Notes: generated from the sequence alone by a model not told the origin. Positions 32,070 to 43,724 are shown, numbered from the stretch's first letter. The stretch: 64,000 bases of DNA from Mesostigma viride (GCA_009746045.1 RPFO01000253.1:1085569-1149568); one strand, 5' to 3'. Translations and numbers: made by a program.

Positions 32070-32422
32070 CTCATTCCCCTAAGCTGGGGCGTCTGGAGTC
32101 GCTGGGGCCGCGGGGGTCGCGTTCCAGGGCTTGTGGCCGACGTAGATGGCCGCCCCCTTCCAGTACACCGGCTGCCCCGCCTTGGTGTGCCGGAGCTGGA
32201 GGTAGGTCGGCCATAGCTCCCGTAGCCGTTGTTAAGCTGGGCCAGGGTCCTGAGGTCGTCGTAAAGGGTGAAGGGAGTGTTCTCGAGCCGCTTGCGGCGT
32301 CTGAGAAACGAAATCTTGTCCGCTGGGCTCTTAAAGATGAGAAGAAGCGGGGGCGCCCCTGCCTTACCCCGCGCGCGGGGAAGGCGATGGGCGGTCAGCT
32401 TAATCTCACCAAGAAGGCCCAT
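32070..32422 (-). pseudogene. L1-like ORF1 fragment, copy 1
   Basis: The minus strand encodes AAHRLPRARG-type sequence (TAHRLPRARGKAG), then LLLIFKSPADKISFLRRRKR, the RRM/CTD core of an L1-type ORF1 nucleic-acid-binding protein. It then loses frame relative to the copy at 46010, which continues YLQLRQTKAGQPVYWKGA. 5' and 3' truncated, so non-functional. Confidence 0.75.
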
Positions 32423-32549
32423 GGGATCAGAGCATCACCAGCGGGCTACAAAAAAATCATGCACGGAAGCTGGAAGAACAAGGCCAATGGTGGCTGACGC
32501 GCACAGCACGTTGATAATTTGAGGAATGAGCACTACATAAAGAATGATC

Positions 32550-33542
32550 ACCGTTGCTCACCATCAAGAATTCGCCGCGCTGGACAGGCGACCAAGAGCT
32601 TGTCGCTGCCACATGCGATGGGGCCGCGTGCAAGCCCAACGGTATTAGGCATCACAAGTACACGCGCAAAATTGACACCACAATGGCAACACAGATGCAC
32701 ACATACGAATGTATAACGACCGAAAGCATAAACAGAGAATCAGTTGGTTAAGACAAGGAAAGTGGCGCAAGAGCAGCCCATGTCACGCAACTCTCAATCT
32801 GAACAAGGTTATGCCCTTCATGAAAACTAAATCAGATGTCGTTTGCATAGTCTATTGACCTTGTACGAATGAGATAGTGAAACTGCTGCAGCATTCATGG
32901 CAAGCACGGCTAACTTGGCATGAAACCGAGCGGCCCACATCTGCCTTGGCCCTAGGGCGATACGTGAGAATGCCACGTGCGTACGGCATGCATGTTAAAG
33001 TCGATGCAAACTTGTTAGTATTTCAGGCGAGGAATTCCTTGCTCACCTCAACTGGTAAAGAGTGGGCAGCTTCTGGATGTCCGAATGTGCTGTGCGTACC
33101 ACTGAGCGAACAGATCGATTAAAGCTTTATTCTAGACCATGCCTATGTTTCTCCCCCGATGGCTGCTTGTAGCCTTGTCCGAGCTCGCTCCTGAATTCAT
33201 TTGAGACGACGCCCTAATGGCTACATAAATCACGACGGTCATCAGTGAGCCTATGCTCCTATTCCAACCACCACGTGCGTTCATACAGAAGCGACATTGC
33301 TGGAAATCAAAAGGCACATAATCCCGCCTTGGCTGCGAGCCGATCGCAGCTCCCTTCCACCTTTCCCACCTGTGCAGCATGGATAGATGTGCAAGGTCTT
33401 TTTTTTTTCGCGTCGTCTTAACTTCAACTTCAACGGTAACACCCGCGCAACCACTGGAATTAGGGCTCGCAATTCGCCAAGTCCCATCAACGTCGCAAAG
33501 TCTGGTGTCGTCGCTCTTCCTGTCATCAATCATTAGTGCCAA
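32550..33542 (-). other. Possible exons of an unrecognised minus-strand gene
   Basis: Three exon-like pieces on the minus strand: an ORF at 33132-33542 (contains VEVEVKTTRKKKDL), a short piece at about 33050-33110 bounded by CAG and GTGAGC, and one at about 32553-32640 (HVAATSSWSPVQRGEFLM) ending at GTGAGC. Phases were not resolved. No known domain. Confidence 0.2.
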
Positions 33543-33599
33543 ATACTATCGTCATTACTGTCGTCATCGTCATTACTGTCGTCATTAGAGGCCCTTTAG

Positions 33600-35500
33600 G
33601 CCTTTAATATCGTCAGTCACTAGCTTTGTGACGATAATAACGTACGGTAGATGGCATCAGTCGTACTTCCCGCCCCCCCCCCCTGCCCACGTCCCCTTCC
33701 GATTTCGCCGCTACTACATCTCGCCCCAAGTAGAAGTTTGCATTTTGCCATACATTAGGAATAACTGACTGACGAAACTAGTAAAAAGACGACTGACATG
33801 ACTCTCTAGTATCGCTTGGTTGGGACCGCTGGCCTGGAATCGTAACTGTTAGCCGTACCGTTCAGACTACAGTCCACAGCAGCCCCTAGCTTGGGAGTCT
33901 GGAATGAATGGACAAAAATCTTTCGCAACATGCGCAAGTCTGGAATCAACCCGTCAGGATCCTTGCGCAAAATTCAAATATTACGCCGAAACCGATGGCA
34001 AACGACTAGGTGCACGCAATGGCTAAGGCAGTGAGGGGCTGAGGGTACGCTCGAGCGAAGGGGCCACCTAGTTTTATGTAACCACAGAGTGTGCAATAAC
34101 AAACGGGGCTGCAGGTCCACGAAACGACGTGATTTCTCTAGCAATTGCGGCGTAGCAGTTTGGATCATGATGTAGGTGCACTTAGGATGTATGTCGAGTT
34201 TAATTAAGCATGGAGGTAGCAATGAGGGACTGAGACACATCATATCCAGTTCTGAATCAAGCCGTTCTTTACGCTGAAACACAGCGCAAGCAAGATCTCC
34301 GGAACCTGCCGCCAAGCTCCTTAGCCGCTAAGGTTAGCAAAATTCTGCCAGCTTCTTTTACAGCGGTTAGCATGCCGTGCTCATGTGTATGAGGCCATTT
34401 CATGGCGGCCGGGTAAAGCTGGCCATGTCTTTGAGAGCTTTGAATATGTATTCTCTGAAGGCTTTCAATACCATGGTGCTTTCTGCGCTCGGCATCTTAT
34501 GTGTGCCTTCGAATTGCCGTTTTCCTCTTCAATTGCGCGTGTACCTGCGGGTGACTGATACCGTTGGGCTGGCCTCACCTGCGGCCTACCCGCGAATGGC
34601 AGGCTAGCTCCTGGTCGAGACTTGTGGTGAGTAGTGGGTACCATCGCATACCTGGAGTCTGTACTTTGTTATCGACGTGCTGTATGTGGCATTGCTAGAA
34701 TGCATCCAGTTCTTCCTGTTTCTAACTCCAATTACTTGGCATTTTTGCAATCATGCTCCGCCTACATTTAAACACACATGCGTTGCATTTTTTCATAAGG
34801 CTTCTTTGTTGTTGAAAGCCGTAAACTGTCTTTCTGCTATTTACATCCCGTCTGCTGCGACTTTCTCCGGTTTTCCCCCATTGACCCCGTCTCTGCTGCA
34901 CTTTCCATCAGCTCCTTTTTGTTGACAATCAGCGCTTTTAACCTTGTTAGCAAATTGTAAAAATGACACTGTCTAATATATATGAGAAAAATCCTTGTGC
35001 CTATTTTTATTAGGAGTTCAGTCATTGGGCTCTAGGAGACATGTGTGATCAACTTTGAGGCTCGTCCTTTGGGATAAAACCTCCAAAGAGTCACACCACT
35101 GGACGAGTTATCTTGAACCAGAACTTTTTGTTGGAACACTGACTGAGAGCAGCACGCTTAAGGTTTTGTAAGAAAATCATTTTTTCTCTGAAACGCCATA
35201 GCTCCTTTCTAATCATTGTGATTGTGTTGCGTATTCCTTGTCAGTCAGTTAGTTATGTATTCCTTATCATGGGACAGGCGGAGGGGGGCTAATAATTCCT
35301 CATGGGGGCAGCAAGGGAGTTGGTAGCACACGCAGTTATGAGCTTTGCTTCTTTCAACATGTTGCTCATAATATCCAATTTCGTGGTTTCTTGGTCTTTG
35401 GTATCTTCATAATAGTAGTGCTAGGGTCTCACTTGGTCACCCTTACAATGTTAGTGCCCTTCAGCAATCTCATTTTTAGTCAAATTAGGCTTCAATGGTC
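33600..35500. other. No gene seen
   Basis: Mixed unique sequence with short ORFs on both strands, none with codon structure or motifs I trust. Confidence 0.35.
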
Positions 35501-35511
35501 ATCGATTTGAA

Positions 35512-37097
35512 ATGGGAAGCGTAGTGAAGGCCGGTTCACGCCGAGAGAAACGCAGCGCTGCCGATCCAAGAGTGCAGCCGTGCACGAAGCTCGCAAAGCT
35601 GCCTGCAGCAGCACCACCACCGCCGGCAGCGCCGACAATCCTGCCCCCGACAGCACTCCCTTCAACAACCGCCACAGCATCGGTGCCATCATCCATGTTG
35701 CCTGCGCAAAGAGCAGATGAAGACATGGCCTCGGTAGAGGCGGCGCTGGCCGCGCTCCTTGCCAAGAAGGAGGCAATGATTGCAGCCAGAAAGGCGGCCG
35801 ATGTCTCCCATGCAACCCCTGAAGTAAGTCTCAGGAGTGGGTGGGGTTGTAAACCTGGACATGGTTATGAGTGGTGTGATTTGGGGGGTTGCAAACAGGG
35901 GTAGTTCATGAGTGGGCAGAGTGGGGGCTGTGGGAAATTGGGGTTATTTATGAGTGGAGGGGCTGTAAACTGGGTTGTTTTTTAGTGGGCTGAGCGGGGG
36001 CTGTTGGGGGGTTGTTAGCCGCGTTATTTATGTGGGCTGGGCGGGGGCTGTCGGAAACTGGGATTATTTATGAGTGGGCAGTGTGTGAAACTGTTTTTTT
36101 TTTTTTTTAACAACTGGTTGAGGAGGTTGTAAACACTTGGGATTATTTATGGGGGGGGGGGGGGACTGTAAACTCGGTGGCATTTGAGGTGGCTGAGTGG
36201 CGCACTCGTTTTTCATAGCCCCCGGGGGCTGTGGAGAACTGGGGTTAACATGAGGGGGGAGGTTGTAAACTGCATGGGTGGTTTATGAGTGGGCTGAGTG
36301 GGGGGCTGTAGGAACCTGGGGTTATTTATGAGAGGGGGGCTCTAAACTGGTGTGGTTTATGTCAGAGTGGGCTGAGTGGGGCTGTGGGAAACTGGGATAA
36401 TGTGTGGGTGGGGGGTTGTATTTAACTGGATTGTTTATGAGTGGGCTGAGCAGGGGCTGTCATAAACTGGGATTATTTATGAGTAGGCAGTGTGTGAAAA
36501 GTGGGATTTTTTTGTTTTTGATTACTGATTGAGGGGGTTGAAAACCATTGGGATTATTTATGAGGGGCCCGGGCGGGTTGGAAACTGGGTGGTTTATGGG
36601 TGGCTGAGTGGTGACTGTGGGAAACTGGGGTAATTTATGAGAGGGGGGTCTAAACTGGGGTGGTTTATGTCAGAGTGGGCTGAGTGGGGGCTGTGGGAAA
36701 CTGGGATAGTGTATGAGTGGGGGGGTCTAAACTGGGTTGTTCATGAGTGGGCTGAGCGGGGGCTGTCAGAACCTGGGATTATTTATGAGTGGGCAGTGTG
36801 TGAAACTGGGATATTTTATATATATATATATTTTTTTAAATGAGTGATTGCAATTTTACAACCCCCTCATGAGGGGGTTGTAAACACTGGGATTATGAGT
36901 TTGCGGGCGGGGGAGGCCGCCTTGCTGTTCTTGAAACCCATTCAAGGATGTTCTAGGCAACACGTTGATTTTGATGTGCAACATTTCTATTGATCGAGGC
37001 TGTGAAAGGCTATGACACATCTTGAGTGTTTAAACTTGCCTTTTTTTTCTGCTCACAGGGAGACAAGGTGCCGGCCTCCTCGTCGTCGTCCACTTGA
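35512..37097 (+). CDS. Small two-exon gene, unknown product
   Basis: Exon 1 is 35512-35823 (104 codons, donor GTAAGT) and exon 2 is 37059-37097 (acceptor TTTTTTCTGCTCACAG, stop at 37095-37097). The junction is phase 0 and the product is 116 aa. The N-terminus is basic (AGSRREKRSA), the middle Pro/Ala/Thr-rich, followed by a helical Ala/Glu/Lys segment (ALAALLAKKEAMIAARKAAD) and a Ser tail. No domain recognised. The 1.2 kb intron is almost all G-rich repeats. A TGTAATAAAG near 37407 could serve in polyadenylation. Confidence 0.5.
35830..36900. repeat. Degenerate G-rich intronic repeats
   Basis: At least ten diverged units of the type GAGTGGGCTGAGTGGGGGCT followed by GTGGGAAACTGGGRTTATTT, with lengths from about 50 to 110 bp. 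They lie within the intron of the small gene. Confidence 0.85.
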
Positions 37098-37439
37098 CAT
37101 CGTCATCTAGGCACTATGGCTGCGCATGTTTGTTTTTGTTTTCTTGATCTATACCGAGCGCTTTCTTGTTCATGAATTGGTTACTAGGGTGCGGTGGCAG
37201 ATGAGACAATTGACACCAACCATCCGTTCATGTTTCTTGCGCATGTGCGTTTTTTAATGCATTCCAGGAACATTCCGAGATTTCTGTCACGCAACGACAA
37301 GCGCCAAGCCGGCGTTTGCAAATTGTCACTGATCGATAATCACTGTTGAAGAATGAAGAATCAAGACTGAAGAATGAAGATCTGTTACATTTATCTTTAT
37401 ATTTGTAATAAAGAAATCGCGAGGCGTGCTTTTCATCCG

Positions 37440-37930
37440 TTTTGCTTTGGAATGTGTTCTGATATATCTGTGTGACATGTCACGATATATCTGTGTGATA
37501 TGTCATGATCGCCCGTGGTTTTATGTCACTGTTTTCTCCCTAGATTTATCAGTGACAATGTCACGGATTTTGTCACCCTTTTTTCCTGATATATCAGTGA
37601 TAATGTCACGGATTTGTCACCCTTTTTTTCGTGATATATCAGTGATAATGTCACGGATTTGTCACCCTTTTTTTCGTGATACATCAGTGATAATGTCACG
37701 GATTTTGTCAGTGCGTTTTGTCAAGTCGTGACATTGATATTTTGTGATAATTTCCTTGTTTTTGTCACAAAGATAATCACAGAATATGCTGGTTTTATCA
37801 CATGATTTGTCACGAAATGTCACAGAATATCACAGTTTTGTCACAAAAAATCACAAAGTGTCACATTTTGTCACATCCACATCACAAAATGTCACGTGAT
37901 ATGTCACAAAATATCACAAAATGTCACACC
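37440..37930. repeat. TGTCAC/TATCAC degenerate repeat leader
   Basis: First, three to four units of about 46 bp (ATATCAGTGATAATGTCACG, then GATTTGTCACCC). Then closely spaced TGTCAC and TATCAC words separated by AAAA-type spacers. Ends in CCCCCCTTCCTAGTG directly before the integrase coding sequence; CTTCCTAG has the form of a 3' splice site. Confidence 0.75.
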
Positions 37931-37935
37931 CCCCT

Positions 37936-39400
37936 TCCTAGTGTTGCTGCACATCCCCAACAATTAGGCAAGCACCCTTGTAAATTTGTAGGTGGGTTTT
38001 TATATGTGCAGATAGCAGATTCTCCCCCTCAATGGCGCCTGTATGTCCCTCCTATCTGTCGCTCCTCCTTGCTCTTTGAGTTGCATGACTTAGCTGCTCA
38101 TCAGGGTGGTAAACGGGTACGGGACTTAGTAGCCCGCTCTTATTACTGGCCTTCCCTTTATAAGGATGTAGATGAGTATGTTAGAACTTGTCAATCTTGC
38201 CAGGAAATGAAACCCAATAATGTAGGACAGATAGCAGAACCTAGGACCTTGCCTGACCCCATCATGCCTTGGGATTCTATCATGATGGATTTTGTAGGAC
38301 CTTTTAGAAAGAATGAAAGGGGCAATGCCCAGATCCTTGTGTTCATAGATCGTTTTACTCGTATGTGCCATCTCGTGCCGTGTCCTTTAGAACTCACAGC
38401 ACGTGATTGCGCACGCCTATACCTCAATAATGTATACAGATATCATGGTTTGAGTAGGCAGTTTATTAGTGATAAGGATAAGTTATTTACCTCAGATTTT
38501 TGGCAGCAGTTTTTCGCTGCCATCGGTACCAAGGTTACCTACGGTACTGCCTACCACTCCTCCTCCTCTCATTTAGTAGAGCGTCTTAATAGGGTAGTGG
38601 AAGAAGCGCTTAGGCACTATGTTAATGGATCGGGAAGTGATTGGGAGGAATATTTATGTTTGGTAGAGTTCTCCCTCAATAATTGTCCCCAAGCTGCGCA
38701 TGGATATACGCCCTTCTTCCTAGATACTGGTAGACAACCTCTTACCCCTACCTCTCTCTTAGCTAGTCCTCTACGGGACAAGGATGATGTGTCCCGAGAT
38801 ACTGTAGAAGGTGTACAGTCCTTACTAGATAGAATGAAAACTGCTCATGACCACGCGATCTCAGGGTACCAAAAAGCTCAGTCTAAGTACCTTGCTAGGT
38901 TGCGTGCCTCCTTAGATAGAAGAGCACCTGAGATAGAAATAGGAGATCTAGTATTAGTAGAAGGCCCCCGTGTTGGCCGTTTTGCTCATAAGTTTGAAGC
39001 AGAACTTAAGGTCAAACTTAGGCCCGCCTTCTTAGGACCCTTCCATGTTTTGTCTAGAGTAGGAAATTTCCTATATAAAGTCGATATCCCTACCTCTTGG
39101 CAGACACATTCGAACACCTTCCATAGGAGCCAGCTGAAACTGTACCACCCTAGTACGTTCGCTGGTAGAGAGCTAGCGCCTGCCCCTTTAGAGCATAACC
39201 CTGACACTGGGGAAGTAGAAGACGAAGTAGAAAGCATCGTGGCCCATAGAGATATCAAAAAGGGCCGCGGTACCCAGCGTCAGTACAAAGTGAAGTGGAT
39301 GTATGCTCGTAGTGAAGTAGATAAGGTCTGGTATACGGAAAGCGAGCTAGATGGGTGTAGTCGCTTGCTGCAGGAATATAAAACCCTGCGCAAGCTCTAG
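37936..39400 (+). CDS. Ty3-type integrase with chromodomain (truncated pol)
   Basis: C-terminal part of a chromovirus polyprotein, about 485 residues. The HHCC zinc finger is present (HDLAAHQGG to TCQSCQ). The DDE core is intact: PWDSIMMDFVGPF, FISDKDKLFTSDF and SSSHLVERLNRVVEEA. The C-terminus is a chromodomain (DEVESIVAHRDIKKG, YKVKWMYA, LLQEYKTL), which targets integration to modified chromatin in related elements. Gag, protease, reverse transcriptase and RNase H are absent: upstream sequence is the TGTCAC repeat leader instead. The integrase itself shows no frameshift, so the truncation may be recent or the missing part may have been replaced by recombination. Confidence 0.9.
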
Positions 39401-39475
39401 CAGTAGACCTTCTCCTCTCTTATATTATGTCTGCTGTCGACGGGTGGTTGGTTGTCCCCCCCCTCCGCAGCCGTC

Positions 39476-41089
39476 ATGTCAGAGCCTACCCCTCCGGCTG
39501 AGAGCTCGCTGCCGTCCCCGCCCCTACCGGACCCTGAGCTGTATTTCGAGGCCCTTCCGGGCCGCTGGGTGTCGCGGTCCAGTTATCCGGGTGGCGTTGT
39601 GCAGCCGGCCCTCCAGGCCCGACATGCGAGTTTAGTCAGGGCGGCCCTCTTTGGGGTCACGTGGTACGGTCCTTCCCCTGACGAGCCGCATCAGCTTGTT
39701 TTGCACGGGTTCGACGATGCCGGGCACTGTTTGTTAGGGTGTGGTTCCCGCTGTCCAGCCTTGGGACAGATAGATGCGGTTCTCCAGTGCTCCCGTGTGT
39801 TCTCCTACCTTTCTACCCCTGTGGGCCGCTCCTGCCTACGGGAGGTGTTCCCCTGGCTTCCGGCTGAGGGTGAGGCTGAGGTAGATGAGAACCCCTGCGA
39901 CCTTCTGCGGGCCGTAGAATTCATGGAGATAGCTGATCAGTCGTTGGGATTAGCAGTTGGTGGTCCTGCCCCTACGGGCGCCCCATCCGAGGTACATTAT
40001 ACTCCAGAATATTCTGCCTCGAGCGCTGCGTCCGCCTCCTCGGCGTCTTCTCCTCCCTCTCCGGTCCCGTCGTCACCTCGGTCGACCCGGTGTGTTGCAG
40101 TGGAGCCTACCCCTTCGGGTTTGCCTGATCCTCTGTCGGCGACGGTCTTGGCTATGCAGGCTCAGATCCAGTCCCTGACCACGGCGTTCGGGGCCTTCAT
40201 GGCGGCCCAAGCGCAGACTCCGGCCACGCCAGGTGTGTCTGTGGTGTCCGCGCCCCCTACCCCTTCGGTTGTTTCGGCACCTGTGGTTTCGCCGGCGCCC
40301 ACTACCCCTTCGGTTGCGGCGGCTCCGACACCTCTGGTTACCTCCGTGCCGGCGACCGACGTTTCTGCGCCGCGACGCGAGTCTTCCGCCCCTTCGGCTG
40401 TGCCCGCCGTCGCCTCCTCTGGGCCGCCCGCTGCGCCCTCACCGCCAGTTCGGGGTTTCTTCAGCGACACGGGCGATCATCCCAGGCTTTGGGAGGGTGG
40501 TCCCCCGCAGAGGATTCCGGTGCCCGACTGGAGCTTGGATGGCAACCAATCTTATGCCGGACTGCCTGTCCCTACGGGTCCTATTTTCAATATGTGGCCT
40601 GAGGGTGCGCCGGCAACGGAGACCGGCGCGCCTGCTGCGGTGGCGGGTCCGTCACGGCCCTCTCTGGCTTCGGGTCCGGCGCGACCTCCTGTTGTACCAG
40701 TGTCACCTGCGTCGGTGACGGCTCCCGCCCCTGCGTCGGCCCCCGCTTCGGTCCCTGCTCCTTCGGCCTCGCGGTCTTTGGCTGCGGTTGTTCGGTCCAC
40801 CGGTCAGGATCCTCGCGCCACCCGCGCTGCCGATTCCCTCCGGGAGCTGTCCCAGGGTGATCGGGACAGGGCCCCTTCTGTGGTGCATGCGACGCCGGAG
40901 TCGCGCGACACGCCCGTGCCTGGATGCGGTATGTCCGCACTCGCCTGCCGCCAGTGTGACCTGCCGCGCGCCTCCGCCGAGCTTGCCATCTCCCCATGTC
41001 CTACGGGTTCTCCCAGGTGTGTCGGGCGCCTCGGGATCGTGGCCTACCCATTGAGACTGATCGGCCTCCTTTCGACATGGTTATTTTAG
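39476..41089 (+). CDS. Unrecognised ORF downstream of the integrase
   Basis: A 537-aa ORF starting MSEPTPPAES, 75 bp after the integrase stop on the same strand. Residues 1-150 look folded (RHASLVRAALFGVTWYG, HCLLGCGSRCPALG); the rest is Pro/Ser/Ala/Val-rich, like a disordered linker. Position resembles an extra 3' ORF of Ty3 elements. It could also be gag-like, but no zinc knuckle is present. It overlaps the next ORF by 94 bp in a different frame. Confidence 0.6.
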   Translation: MSEPTPPAESSLPSPPLPDPELYFEALPGRWVSRSSYPGGVVQPALQARHASLVRAALFGVTWYGPSPDEPHQLVLHGFDDAGHCLLGCGSRCPALGQIDAVLQCSRVFSYLSTPVGRSCLREVFPWLPAEGEAEVDENPCDLLRAVEFMEIADQSLGLAVGGPAPTGAPSEVHYTPEYSASSAASASSASSPPSPVPSSPRSTRCVAVEPTPSGLPDPLSATVLAMQAQIQSLTTAFGAFMAAQAQTPATPGVSVVSAPPTPSVVSAPVVSPAPTTPSVAAAPTPLVTSVPATDVSAPRRESSAPSAVPAVASSGPPAAPSPPVRGFFSDTGDHPRLWEGGPPQRIPVPDWSLDGNQSYAGLPVPTGPIFNMWPEGAPATETGAPAAVAGPSRPSLASGPARPPVVPVSPASVTAPAPASAPASVPAPSASRSLAAVVRSTGQDPRATRAADSLRELSQGDRDRAPSVVHATPESRDTPVPGCGMSALACRQCDLPRASAELAISPCPTGSPRCVGRLGIVAYPLRLIGLLSTWLF

Positions 41090-41784
41090 CTGATCCTGTG
41101 TTCCAGGGTGAGATCTTGGTTCGGCGCGTTCTGTATCGCTGGGCTAGGCGCCACAACGACTTGGACACCTACGGTGGGTTCCAGTGGGCTTACCCTCCGC
41201 CTCTGGGCATTATGGCTTCGGATGCCCTTACGGTAGAGTTTCCTGCGGTACAGGGTGCTGCGTACAACACGGTCCTCCAGCCCATCCTCGAGTGGGATGC
41301 CCGTCGTCCGGCGCCCATCCCGGGCCAGGGTCTAGACTCCCGTGGCCACCCTCCTCCTCGGGCCAGCGACTACCTGGAGACATTCGGGTCGCGCCAGTGT
41401 GCTCGTCGGTGGCGCTCCCGAGAGGTTCGGCACATCCGGATGTGGCCGTCCAACGTGGAGCCCCTGGTGGACCTGTTTTTCCCGACGGGTTTGCGCCCTC
41501 GGATCCGGTACCATCGCCTCCTCCTGCGGGCCCTCTGTTTGATCGCGGTAGAGCCTTTCCTTCGCCTCTTTGCCTGTGGCTTCCTGGACTGGGCCCGTGG
41601 CCAGGTCGTTCTTACGCAGCATAGGTATTACTGGGCCTTTCTGGGCCTTTTTCCTGACGGTGTGTGGGCCGATGTTTTCCTCACTGTAGATAGGCATGAC
41701 AATGTCGAGGATGTGGCCCACTACCAGGCCTACTTGGAGGTCCTGCTGGCCTCTCGTGGCACCTATCAGACGGATGGCCACTAG
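40996..41784 (+). CDS. Second unrecognised downstream ORF of the Ty3 element
   Basis: A 262-aa ORF starting MSYGFSQVCRAP, with aromatic and Arg-rich sequence (RRVLYRWARRHNDLD, RYYWAFLGLFPDGVWADVF). No domain recognised. The overlap with the previous ORF, and the sudden loss of sensible composition at its end, suggest that the two were one protein read through a frameshift, programmed or mutational. Confidence 0.5.
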   Translation: MSYGFSQVCRAPRDRGLPIETDRPPFDMVILADPVFQGEILVRRVLYRWARRHNDLDTYGGFQWAYPPPLGIMASDALTVEFPAVQGAAYNTVLQPILEWDARRPAPIPGQGLDSRGHPPPRASDYLETFGSRQCARRWRSREVRHIRMWPSNVEPLVDLFFPTGLRPRIRYHRLLLRALCLIAVEPFLRLFACGFLDWARGQVVLTQHRYYWAFLGLFPDGVWADVFLTVDRHDNVEDVAHYQAYLEVLLASRGTYQTDGH

Positions 41785-42152
41785 ATAGAGGGCCTTAGGC
41801 CCGACCTGAGGGTGTTGTCCCTCCGGTATATAGAGTCGCCCTCATATTCTGGCCAGTTGGTTGGCTGTTCTTGGTCCTTGGCGCTGATGTGTTTACTCTG
41901 TGTGTCCTGCCCATGCAGTGCCGTCCCCCCCCGGCCAGGACTCCGTTCCAGGCAGTTAGGGGAACCTCCCACCAGGCTTGGTGCTGGCTAACCCTACACC
42001 ACCCGGCGTGGTGGTGGAGACCGTGTGAACTATTGGTGCTTTGTATCTGGGATGGTCTATCGATTGTGTTGGTGTGTGTTGGGTGCATTAGGTTTTTCCT
42101 ACCCCTTCGTTTCCTCCCTGTGCGTAGGGAGCTCTAGGGCTCCCTACCTTTG

Positions 42153-42278
42153 TGGGGGGGGGGAGGTGTTACGTCGCGTAACAATTCGTTATAGTTACGG
42201 ACGTAAATTAGGTCTTTTGCCTCGGTTGTCCCTAGGTTTACATGTAGTTCCTACCGGGACATTATTGTCCTCGTAACA
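42153..42278 (+). repeat. Polypurine tract and probable 3' LTR
   Basis: A G-rich purine run (GTGGGGGGGGGGAGG) ends at TGTTACG, the usual Ty3 LTR start, at 42167. The inverse CGTAACA occurs at 42272-42278, giving a 112-bp LTR candidate. The start itself is a palindrome TGTTACGTCGCGTAACA, so the right boundary is uncertain. No 5' LTR in the window. Confidence 0.5.
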
Positions 42279-42556
42279 GTACTGTGGTACATTAGGTGCC
42301 TTTGGGCGCCGCGCCGCGTACTTTATTAGTGGTCCTCATCCTTTGGTAGAATGTAGTGGACCAGCGTGCATCTGTAGGCGAGGGCCAGGTCGGCCCGAGC
42401 GTGTTGGACCGTTGGTGACCATTTATGCACGTTCCACCCCTCGTGTGTGCACTCGGCGTGTGTTAAATGAATTAACACATATAGGCTTGGGTCACGGCAG
42501 TGTAGTTGTGTTTCCTTCCTCTTTTCCTGGAGTAAACGGGTTTGGTGAAATGGCCT

Positions 42557-43156
42557 ATGGCATATTATAGTAGCACATATGTCAATGCATTGAGATCAGG
42601 CGCTGATATGAACCTGCAGCGCAAGGTGACACTGTGTGTTAAGCGAAGAGACATGACAACACGAGGTCGTTCACAAGGTAATCGCACTGCACCCATAGAT
42701 CCACAAGCAACCACTGCACGCATGGCTGCGGAGCCACAAGCAACCACTGCACCTAATCGCTCACGTGGCAAGCGCACTGTTGGCACATTGGTAGAGCCAC
42801 AAGCAACCACTGCACCAAGGCGCTCACGTGGCAAGCGCAGCACTGTTGGCACATTGGTAGAACCACAAGCAACCACTGCACCAAGCCGCTCGCGTGGCAA
42901 GCGCACTGCGGACACATTGGTAGAAACACACACAGCCGCTGCACCAAACCGCTCGCGTGGCAAGAGCATTGCTGGCAAGTCCATGGCAGCGGCTAGTGGC
43001 AGCGCATCAAGCCCTGATGACATTGCTAGTGATTTGTCGCTGAGCAGCGACGGTGAGGCATGCATTCCCACACAAAGGAGAAGTGAGAGGCAACGTGTGG
43101 TAGTAAATTATGCGGACTCTGACAGTGCTGCATACACTGATGAGGAGTGGGATTGA
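42557..43156 (+). CDS. Basic repeat protein
   Basis: About 199 residues with four to five units of 21-23 residues (EPQATTAPRRSRGKR, then TVGTLV). The tail is acidic and Ser-rich (YADSDSAAYTDEEWD). The mix of Arg/Lys repeats and an acidic end suggests a nuclear, DNA- or RNA-associated protein; this is inference. It begins about 280 bp after the presumed LTR end and no intron is evident. The start is uncertain: MNLQRK, 17 codons further on, is an alternative. Confidence 0.5.
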   Translation: MAYYSSTYVNALRSGADMNLQRKVTLCVKRRDMTTRGRSQGNRTAPIDPQATTARMAAEPQATTAPNRSRGKRTVGTLVEPQATTAPRRSRGKRSTVGTLVEPQATTAPSRSRGKRTADTLVETHTAAAPNRSRGKSIAGKSMAAASGSASSPDDIASDLSLSSDGEACIPTQRRSERQRVVVNYADSDSAAYTDEEWD

Positions 43157-43299
43157 TTATATTCCTAATATAATGTAATGATGGATTGATGTAACTTGTT
43201 GTGTGCTTGTCACACTTATATTTATTTATTTCCAATGAACATGTGTGTCAACTGCATCATTTCTGCATCCACATATATTGCATAAGTGTCCTGTCTTCA

Positions 43300-43715
43300 T
43301 GCACTTGAGAGTTCTCAAGTGTCATGCTCAGTGTCCTGATTTTCCTGATTTTTTGTGCCATGCTAAGTGTCCTGATTTTCCTGATTTTTTGTGCTGTTAA
43401 GTGTCCTGATTTTCCTGATTTTTTCTGATTCAGCGGGTTTTCTCAGGATCTCAGGATTTCTCAGGATTTTTTTACGAATCTCAGGATTTCTCAGTGTGTG
43501 GCGAGAAAAATCTCAGGCACTTCTCAAGATTCTCAAGAGGAAGTCCTGATATAATATCAGGAATCCTGAGAAAAATCTCAGGGTTTCTCAGGATTTCTCC
43601 TGATATCCTGAGAAAAAAATCAGGAAATCTCAGGAAGTCCTGAGAAAATCTCAGGAATCCTGAGAAAAATCTCAGGAAATCTCAGGAATCCTGAGAAAAA
43701 TCTCAGAACCCGACT
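43300..43715. repeat. CTCAGGA degenerate repeat leader
   Basis: Dense words CTCAGGAT/TTCTCAGG and their inverse TCCTGAGA, starting from TGTCCTGATTTTCCTGATTT units. Ends in GACTTCCTAGTG right before an ORF, the same ending as the repeat region at 37440-37930. Confidence 0.75.
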
Positions 43716-43724
43716 TCCTAGTGC

